Notes under the pieces: model-generated
The model's input: only the letters and a program-made list of their open reading frames with translations
Told to the model about the DNA's origin: nothing
Databases searched by the model: none
Program-made: the position numbers and the translations under genes
Shown: positions 58,994 to 64,000 of the stretch, in pieces
How positions within the stretch are numbered: position 1 is the stretch's first letter
How the letters are laid out: each line of letters starts with the position of its first letter
Assembly: GCF_008329705.1 (NCBI RefSeq)
Contig: NZ_VTSX01000001.1
Span: forward strand, 186,001 to 250,000
Source of the DNA: Chryseobacterium sp. SN22
GTDB taxonomy: Bacteria; Bacteroidota; Bacteroidia; Flavobacteriales; Weeksellaceae
Direction: 5' to 3'
DNA length: 64,000 nucleotides

Positions 58994-59452
58994 TCACAGG
59001 ACAATTGCCGTTGTATTTTTTATTTCAGAAATCATAAATGAACTGTGGGTACTCGCAATATGCTGTAACGCCGTAAGTTTTGAGAGCATGAAATTCCGGT
59101 AATCTTCCATATCTTTCACCCCTATTTTCAAAATGTAATCATAGTCTCCGCTTACGTGGAAACATTCGGTGACTTCCTGCAGGTTCATGACTTCCTTTTC
59201 AAACTGGAGAACATATTCTTTTTTATGCTGTGCCAGTTTAATGTGGCAGAGGACAATAAAATTCCGGTTAATCTTCTGACGGCTCAGCAGCGCTACATAT
59301 TTGGAAATTACCCCGGTGTTTTCCATTTTCCGGATGCGTTCATAAACTGCCGTAACCGATAATCCAAGCTTGTAAGCCAGTTCTTTAGTGGTCTGCTTGG
59401 CATCTTCCTGTAAAAAAAGCATCAGTTTTTTATCCGTCTCGTCAAAATTCAT
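58994..59452 (-). CDS. Lrp/AsnC family transcriptional regulator
   Basis: 152 residues. N-terminal HTH about 1-60 (LDxxDKKLMLFLQEDAKQTTKELAYKLGLSVTAVYERIRKMENTGVISKYVALL), C-terminal RAM/AsnC ligand domain about 65-150 (VSGDYDYILKIGVKDMEDYRNFMLSKLTALQHIASTHSSFM). Such proteins sense amino acids. Divergent from a PLP lyase gene 154 bp away, a pairing in which the regulator commonly controls the neighbour. The 159-nt gap to the bestrophin gene holds no other gene. Confidence 0.9.
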   Translation of the reverse strand: MNFDETDKKLMLFLQEDAKQTTKELAYKLGLSVTAVYERIRKMENTGVISKYVALLSRQKINRNFIVLCHIKLAQHKKEYVLQFEKEVMNLQEVTECFHVSGDYDYILKIGVKDMEDYRNFMLSKLTALQHIASTHSSFMISEIKNTTAIVL

Positions 59453-59483
59453 AGATAAATTTTTGTTAAAAGTTTACTTTATT

Positions 59484-59491
59484 CAAATATA
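59484..59491 (-). promoter_or_regulatory. -7 box for the Lrp-family gene
   Basis: Minus-strand TATATTTG, 31 nt upstream of the ATG at 59452, in the divergent spacer with the PLP lyase gene. An Lrp operator would be expected here but was not identified. Confidence 0.4.
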
Positions 59492-59606
59492 ACAAACTTT
59501 TTGTCTGCTAATTTAAATATTAATAGATTTATATTCCATTATTTTAAAATTATGTTGTAATTCGTAGCGAGGTTGATCATATTTACAGCATAAAATATAG
59601 GACGAT

Positions 59607-60833
59607 ATGAAAGACTTTAATGCGGCTAACGAAATTCAGGATTTACAGTATTTTGGTGAGTTCGGAGGAGTAAATCCTTCGATTTCAGATAGCTCAACGT
59701 ATACTTTCCTGTCTGCCAAAACCATGTTTGACACGTTTGAAGGAAATGCAGAAGGATGTTATCTGTACTCCCGGCATTCGTCTCCGATGAACCTGTACCT
59801 TTCCCAGGCATTGGCAAAGCTTGAAAATACCGAAGCAGCCAATGTAACGGCTTCAGGGATGGGCGCCATCACCTCCGTACTGATGCAGGTCTGCAAAAGC
59901 GGCGATCATATTATTTCGAGCAGGACAATTTACGGTGGAACCTACGCGTTCCTGAAAAATTTTCTGCCATCTTTCAATATCAGCACAACCTTTGTAGACA
60001 TCAGCAATTTTGAATCTGTCGAAAATTCCATCAACGAAAAGACAAAAATTATATATTGCGAAAGCGTAAGCAATCCACTTCTGGAAGTTGCTGACCTGAA
60101 AAGGCTTTCCGAGATCTGTAAAAAGTACGGTTTGAAGCTGATTGTAGACAATACGTTCTCACCGCTTTCGGTTTCTCCTACCCTATTGGGTGCAGATATC
60201 GTTATTCATTCACTCACAAAATTCATTAACGGCAGCAGCGATACAGTCGGCGGTGTTTATTGCGGGACCCAGGAATTTATTAATGATACCAAAAACGTTA
60301 ACAGCGGTGCCTGTATGCTGCTGGGGCCTACGATGGACAGTTTCCGCTCAGCAAGCATCCTGAAAAACCTTAGAACGCTTCATATCAGGATGAAGCAACA
60401 CAGCTACAATGCGATGTACCTGGCCAAAAGATTTGAAGAAGATGGTTTACGGGTGGTTTATCCAGGCCTGAAATCCCATAAAAACCATGAACTGATGAAA
60501 AGTATGATGCACGAAGAGTACGGATTCGGCGGTTTACTCACTTTAGATGCAGGAACCACTGATAAGGCCAACGAACTGATGGAACTGATGCAGCAGGAAA
60601 ACCTGGGCTACCTTGCTGTAAGCCTGGGCTTTTATAAAACTTTATTCTCCTGCTCCGGAAGCTCTACTTCTTCAGAAATCCCTGAAGAAGAACGGGCAGC
60701 GATGGGAATTTCCGATGGGCTGATCCGGTTTTCAATCGGGCTGGATCATGACATCGAACGAACTTACGAAAAGATGAGGGAATGCATGCTGAAAACAGGC
60801 GTTCTCAACCATGAGACCATCTCCATATCCTAA
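59607..60833 (+). CDS. Cys/Met metabolism PLP-dependent enzyme (methionine gamma-lyase-like)
   Basis: 408 residues of the Cys/Met metabolism PLP family (cystathionine gamma-synthase, cystathionine lyases, methionine gamma-lyase). Residues seen: YSRHSSPMN with Arg56 at the phosphate-binding YSRxxNPT site (Asn-Pro-Thr replaced by SPM), Tyr109 in IYGGTYAFL, Asp181 in IVDNTFSPL, and catalytic Lys205 in HSLTKFINGSSD. Methionine gamma-lyases usually have Cys where IYGGTY has its second Gly (Gly111), so the reaction may differ. C-S lyase or synthase activity on sulfur amino acids is the family expectation. Divergent Lrp/AsnC regulator at 58994. A strong hairpin follows the stop. Confidence 0.88.
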   Translation: MKDFNAANEIQDLQYFGEFGGVNPSISDSSTYTFLSAKTMFDTFEGNAEGCYLYSRHSSPMNLYLSQALAKLENTEAANVTASGMGAITSVLMQVCKSGDHIISSRTIYGGTYAFLKNFLPSFNISTTFVDISNFESVENSINEKTKIIYCESVSNPLLEVADLKRLSEICKKYGLKLIVDNTFSPLSVSPTLLGADIVIHSLTKFINGSSDTVGGVYCGTQEFINDTKNVNSGACMLLGPTMDSFRSASILKNLRTLHIRMKQHSYNAMYLAKRFEEDGLRVVYPGLKSHKNHELMKSMMHEEYGFGGLLTLDAGTTDKANELMELMQQENLGYLAVSLGFYKTLFSCSGSSTSSEIPEEERAAMGISDGLIRFSIGLDHDIERTYEKMRECMLKTGVLNHETISIS

Positions 60834-60842
60834 TTATTGTAG

Positions 60843-60871
60843 AAAGCTGTTGTTAATCCAACAGCTTTTAC
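60843..60871 (+). terminator. Rho-independent terminator of the PLP enzyme gene
   Basis: AAAGCTGTTG, loop TTAATC, CAACAGCTTT, then TA and more T. Confidence 0.82.
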
Positions 60872-60978
60872 TTTTTGAACACGTATAGCACTAAATTTTT
60901 TTTACTATTAAAAGCCTTTGAGGATCACACAGCCATTCACTCATAGAAGCCTATTAAGTTTATCTAAGAAATGACCAG

Positions 60979-61983
60979 TTAATTTTTATGAAAGTGGCTG
61001 GGGAAGGCTTCTTCGGGTTTCATCCTGAAAATATTTAACAATACCCAGGATTTAAGAAAGCCGTAACCGTAGGAAAACATCTGAATGTAAGTAGCAATGA
61101 CAGCCATGCCAGTAATGCTAATGTTTTTGGTAACCCATAAAGCATGGAACAGCACCATAAAAGTATATAATCCGTAAAAAGCCAGGATAACGCCTTTTCC
61201 CAGAATGAAATACTCCATAAACCCCATGATGTAGCCAATCAGAAACAAAGTAGGAAAGGCAAAAGAAATTTTCACATAATCCGGATGGCGCTGGTTGAGG
61301 ATCGGCCGGGCACAGCCGAACTGATACACCTGCTTTGAAAATTTTCCGAAATCTACCCTGCGTTTGTGATACACAGCAATATTATCGAAGAATGCCGTCT
61401 TAAAACCGTTTTCCCAAAGCGTCATGGATAAATCCGGATCCTCGCCGATGCGCATTTCCGAAAAGCCGCCTACTTTTTCAAATACTTCCTTATTCACACC
61501 CATATTGAAGCTTCTCGGCTGAAATTTTGAAACGGCTTTTTTACTGCCACGGATTCCGCCGGTTGTAAAAACTGAGGTCATGGAATAGGAAATCGCTTTC
61601 TGCATCAGGTTGAATCCCTTATGTGCTTTATCGGCACCGCCAAAGGCATCACAGGGAATTTCCAGAATATCCTTTTTAATATTTTCAACATAATCCTTTT
61701 CCACGATCACATCGCTGTCCACAAAAACCAGCCATTCGTTTTCGGCTCTCCGGGCACCGTAATTCCTTGACAATCCCGGTCCGGAATTGTCTTTCCTAAA
61801 ATATTTAATTTTTAAAAAACCTGCAAAATTTTCAATTGTCGGTTTCAGATCAATCATCGAACCATCGTCTACAATAATGATTTCAAAGGCTTTATCAGTC
61901 TGTGCTGTAAGGGAATTCAGGAGTTCAAAAAGTTCGTCTCGGCGGTTAAAAATAGCAACAACGATGGAAATGGTAGGATTCAA
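60979..61983 (-). CDS. Glycosyltransferase family 2 protein
   Basis: 334 residues. N-terminal GT-A domain: ISIVVAIFNRRDELFELLNSL (5-25), EIIIVDDGS (34-42) and the metal-binding DSD motif LVFVDSDV at 85-92. Near 175-190 EKVGGFSEMRIGEDPDLSM carries the acceptor-site Glu-Asp-Pro-Asp. The C-terminal 100 residues have two to three membrane helices (FPTLFLIGYIMGFMEYFIL; VILAFYGLYTFMVLFHALWV; VIATYIQMFSYGYGFLKSW), as in membrane-bound polysaccharide glycosyltransferases. The donor sugar is unknown. Transcribed alone; the 407-nt gap 61984-62390 carries the repeat array. Confidence 0.9.
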   Translation of the reverse strand: MNPTISIVVAIFNRRDELFELLNSLTAQTDKAFEIIIVDDGSMIDLKPTIENFAGFLKIKYFRKDNSGPGLSRNYGARRAENEWLVFVDSDVIVEKDYVENIKKDILEIPCDAFGGADKAHKGFNLMQKAISYSMTSVFTTGGIRGSKKAVSKFQPRSFNMGVNKEVFEKVGGFSEMRIGEDPDLSMTLWENGFKTAFFDNIAVYHKRRVDFGKFSKQVYQFGCARPILNQRHPDYVKISFAFPTLFLIGYIMGFMEYFILGKGVILAFYGLYTFMVLFHALWVTKNISITGMAVIATYIQMFSYGYGFLKSWVLLNIFRMKPEEAFPSHFHKN

Positions 61984-62182
61984 ATCTGAAAATTTTTCAA
62001 AATTACTTATTCACGGAGGAATGCGCAAAGCATTTATGATAATTTATAAACTGAAAATTTCTTCAGATCGTATTCAGCACGTAAATTAGTGAAATTTATG
62101 CCACAGCTGTTAATCAAATTGTGAACTAATACCTGTTATCCTGATTTAGGCTAAACATACTTCAAACCAAATGAATATGCGC

Positions 62183-62268
62183 ACTGTCAGGCTGAGGCTC
62201 TAGAAGCCTTTACTAACGGTGTATGAAAATCCTTCGAGAACCCTCAGGATGACACAACGCTAATACTA
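62183..62268. repeat. Inverted-arm repeat R2, copy 1 (short form)
   Basis: Left arm ACTGTCAGGCTGAGGCTC (62183 on) and, 43 bp later, right arm AAAATCCTTCGAGAA..CCTCAGGATGACA. The right arm reads as the near complement of the left, so the unit can form a hairpin. A linker of about 60 bp to the next copy is also repeated, giving a tandem period of about 146 bp. Confidence 0.75.
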
Positions 62269-62328
62269 TCCGAATTATATCTGTTGAAAGAAACTATCAT
62301 TTCAACTCAAACAAGAATACACATACGT

Positions 62329-62360
62329 ACTGTCAGGCTGAAGTTCTCGAAGCCTTTAAG
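62329..62360. repeat. R2 repeat, copy 2, left arm
   Basis: ACTGTCAGGCTGAAGTTCTC then GAAGCCTTTAAG, starting 146 bp after copy 1. The expected right arm does not come 43 bp later; it lies at 62699, beyond the GIY-YIG relic. Confidence 0.7.
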
Positions 62361-62390
62361 CAAAATTTATATCTTTAACTAAAATACAAT

Positions 62391-62685
62391 ATGAAAAAAT
62401 ACTTTGTCTACATTCTCAAATGTTCTGATAATTCCTATTATACCGGTGTTACCAATGATTTGAAAAGAGAATGCAATATCATACAGAAAGTATCAATCCT
62501 GATTCATACACTTATTCAAAAAGACCTGTTGAATTGGTTTTCATACAGAATTTAATGACGTAAACCAGGCCATTGCCTTTTAAAAGCAGGTAAAAGGATG
62601 GAGCAGAAAGAAGAAAGAGGCCATCATAAATGAGGAATGGGAAAAACTTCCTAACTTATCAAAAAGAAGAAAACCAAATACATAA
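62391..62685 (+). pseudogene. Decayed GIY-YIG endonuclease gene inside an R2 repeat
   Basis: ATG 62391 begins MKKYFVYILKCSDNSYYTGV, then TNDLKR, the start of the small GIY-YIG nuclease family (YhbQ/UPF0213-like, about 95 residues). Two frame changes follow (one near 62475-62495, where GGTATC-like sequence has lost a base, and one near 62540). A nonsense TAA (62581-62583) replaces the expected Glu codon. Beyond it the frame still reads KQVKGWSRKKKEAIINEEWEKLPNLSKRR up to TAA 62685. No full-length protein is possible. The relic sits between the two halves of R2 copy 2. GIY-YIG proteins cut DNA; here only the memory of the gene remains. Confidence 0.85.
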
Positions 62686-62698
62686 TGATAGGGTCTGA

Positions 62699-62741
62699 AA
62701 AAATCCTTCGAGAGCCTCAGGATGACACAACGTTAATACTA
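62699..62741. repeat. R2 repeat, copy 2, right arm
   Basis: AAAAATCCTTCGAGAGCCTC then AGGATGACACAACGTTAATACTA, the complement of the left arm at 62329. Start to start 371 bp from the left arm instead of 43 bp in copies 1 and 3: about 328 bp of extra DNA lies between. Confidence 0.7.
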
Positions 62742-62815
62742 ACTTGAAATATGTTCTGTTGAATGAACAAAAACAACCATTTTAATTCAATCAAAATGTA
62801 CATGAGTACTGTCAG

Positions 62816-62892
62816 GCTGAAGCTTTCGAAGCCTTTACTGGCGACGTATCAAAATCCTTCGAGAGCTTCAGGATGACATAGCATTAATATTA
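62816..62892. repeat. R2 repeat, copy 3 (short form)
   Basis: ACTGTCAGGCTGAAGCTTTC (62818 on), GAAGCCTTTACTGGCGACG, then AAAATCCTTCGAGAGCTTCA and GGATGACA. Same layout as copy 1. Confidence 0.75.
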
Positions 62893-62945
62893 TAATCCAG
62901 CAGTCAATGGGAACTCCAAAAACGAAGAAAGTAACAACACGACAA

Positions 62946-63086
62946 TTATTTTTCAATAGGATATTTTGTTTTTTCTTTTACCGATGTTTTGGGATGGTCT
63001 TTTTTCTTTGAAGAGGCTGATGCATTTCCCAGCAGGTCCAAAAGATCTATAAGAATATCAAAAATATCAAGAAAATTCCAATTCAT
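62946..63086 (-). CDS. Small hypothetical protein, 46 residues
   Basis: ATG 63086 opens MNWNFLDIFDILIDLLDLLG, an amphipathic, acidic-hydrophobic helix, followed by a basic tail rich in Lys (SSKKKDHPKTSVKEKTKYPIEK). A longer frame starting at 63143 would run through the rlmL terminator and is less likely. It stands downstream of rlmL on the same strand, after the rlmL terminator. No family recognised. The helix-plus-basic-tail plan recalls small membrane-active peptides; that is only an impression. Confidence 0.4.
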   Translation of the reverse strand: MNWNFLDIFDILIDLLDLLGNASASSKKKDHPKTSVKEKTKYPIEK

Positions 63087-63104
63087 GATGTAAGTTTTCA
63101 CAAA

Positions 63105-63133
63105 AATAAAAAACCTTCCGCAATGCGAAAGGT
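63105..63133 (-). terminator. Rho-independent terminator of rlmL
   Basis: Minus strand AACCTTTCGC, loop ATT, GCGGAAGGTT with one mismatch, then TTTTTTATTTTTG. Confidence 0.8.
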
Positions 63134-63143
63134 TATATATCAA

Positions 63144-64000
63144 TTAATTTTCAAGCTTATGCACTTTCTTCGTGCCTTCATACATTTCATACTGTAAAAA
63201 CCGGGTTTCCAGCTTCCCGTTGAAAAGCTTAATCTTTCTTGACGGGCGGAGACCGATCTTTTTGACGGCTTCCAGATCGGAAGAAATCAGCCAGGCCAAA
63301 GTATTCGGATAATGGGTTTTGAAGGTATCCCCTATTTTTTTGTAGAAATCATCGTCATTAATGGAAATCCGCTCGTCGTAAGGCGGATTGAAGACCATCA
63401 GCAGAGGAAAGAGTTCTTTTTTGGAATCGAAGAAGTTTTGCTTTTTCACTTCGATCACATCTTCCATTTCAGCGGCTTCAATATTTATTCTTGCGGCATT
63501 CAGCATTCTGGCGTCGATATCATAACCGACGATCTTTCCGGTAAATTCTTTCACCCGGTTGATCCTGAATTCCTTAATTTTTTTAAAAAGGTCGGCATCA
63601 TAATTTTTCCAGTTCTGGAACGCAAACCCTGTTCTGAAAATCTGTGACGGCAGGTCCAGGGCAATCATCGCCGCTTCGATAAGAAGGGTTCCGGAGCCGC
63701 ACATCGGGTCCAGGAAGTTTCCTTTCCCGTCCCAACCGGCGAGCTGCAGCATTCCGCTTGCCAGTACTTCGTTGATCGGTGCCTCACCCTGCTCCCTTCG
63801 GTATCCCCTTTTAAACAAAGGATCACCAGAGGAATCCAGGGAAATGGTAACCAGTTCACGATCGATGTGAAGGTGGAACTTAATATCCGGGTTCCGGGTT
63901 TCTACATTCGGGCGTCTTTTGAATTTGTCCTGAAAATAATCCACAATCGCATCTTTCATCTTTAAGGTCACAAATTGCGAGTGATTGAACGTTTCGGAAT
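63144..64000 (-). CDS. rlmL: 23S rRNA (guanine-N2) methyltransferase RlmL-like, partial (N-terminus beyond the right edge)
   Basis: THUMP-class SAM-dependent RNA methyltransferase. The frame continues past the right edge: upstream of the GTG at 63971 it still reads SETFNHSQFVTLKMKDAIVDYF, which belongs to the N-terminal THUMP part, so 63971 is not the start. Visible: the rest of the THUMP-like region, HLHIDRELVTISLDSSGDPLFKRGYR, the SAM motif FLDPMCGSGTLLIEAAMIAL, and the catalytic NPPY (NPPYDERISI). Relatives methylate G2445 of 23S rRNA. A hairpin terminator follows. Confidence 0.9.
   Translation of the reverse strand, partial: SETFNHSQFVTLKMKDAIVDYFQDKFKRRPNVETRNPDIKFHLHIDRELVTISLDSSGDPLFKRGYRREQGEAPINEVLASGMLQLAGWDGKGNFLDPMCGSGTLLIEAAMIALDLPSQIFRTGFAFQNWKNYDADLFKKIKEFRINRVKEFTGKIVGYDIDARMLNAARINIEAAEMEDVIEVKKQNFFDSKKELFPLLMVFNPPYDERISINDDDFYKKIGDTFKTHYPNTLAWLISSDLEAVKKIGLRPSRKIKLFNGKLETRFLQYEMYEGTKKVHKLEN

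Noticed and set aside
62391-62554. Intact small gene of 54 codons from the first stop of the GIY-YIG relic
   Set aside because: The truncated protein would lack the catalytic C-terminal half; downstream sequence still matches the family in other frames.
62130-62893. CRISPR array
   Set aside because: The repeats are about 146 bp apart with similar, not unique, spacers, and no cas genes are near.

Overview
The window reads as a chromosomal segment of a flavobacterium, most likely Chryseobacterium or a close Weeksellaceae relative. The signs are: type IX secretion (T9SS) sorting domains of both type A and type B; Bacteroidetes-type promoters (a -7 box TAnnTTTG, sometimes with TTG about 20 bp upstream); hardly any Shine-Dalgarno sequences; AT-rich intergenic DNA; and a ftsX - DUF3098 - uppP - truB gene order of the kind flavobacteria carry. 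No rRNA, tRNA, CRISPR array, prophage or intact insertion sequence was found.

Layout. 1-13.3 kb is mostly housekeeping: rpsA (cut by the left edge), a DbpA-like RNA helicase, an SMP-30-like lipoprotein, ccoG, an AraC regulator, a MerR regulator, a four-unit helix-hairpin-helix protein, and a minus-strand run (ftsX, DUF3098, uppP, truB, a small barrel-like protein, rluF), then rsmA. 13.4-22.1 kb is a tandem array of three large paralogous secreted proteins (choice-of-anchor L domain plus T9SS type B C-terminus). 22.2-38.1 kb returns to core metabolism and information processing: a DUF1003-like protein with an acidic heptad coiled coil, TIGR02757, rnz, rdgB, a CPBP protease, an MFS transporter, prfC, a DUF4349 protein, acyl-CoA dehydrogenase and acyl-CoA synthetase, a coiled-coil protein of the zinc-ribbon family that has lost its cysteines, Nif3, a potassium channel and a 52-residue membrane protein. 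38.3-47.8 kb is a second array of three secreted adhesin-like proteins (fibronectin-type repeats plus T9SS type A C-termini). 48.2-64 kb holds dnaE with a fused proofreading exonuclease, a secreted subtilase, a fused E1 dehydrogenase, a bestrophin, a divergent Lrp regulator / PLP lyase pair, a glycosyltransferase, a repeat cluster with a dead GIY-YIG gene, and rlmL (cut by the right edge).

How the parts work together. About one third of the window encodes very large cell-surface or secreted proteins whose C-terminal domains should be handled by a T9SS encoded elsewhere; nearly all have their own hairpin terminator, so they are probably single-gene units. The rest is translation, RNA modification, replication, envelope synthesis and fatty-acid or branched-chain catabolism.

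The best candidate for something undescribed lies at 62.1-62.9 kb. There a roughly 146-bp inverted-arm repeat is present three times in tandem, and the middle copy is split by about 330 bp carrying a decayed GIY-YIG endonuclease gene. This looks like an element with nuclease-coding and short, MITE-like forms side by side. All functional statements are from reading the sequence; no database search was run.
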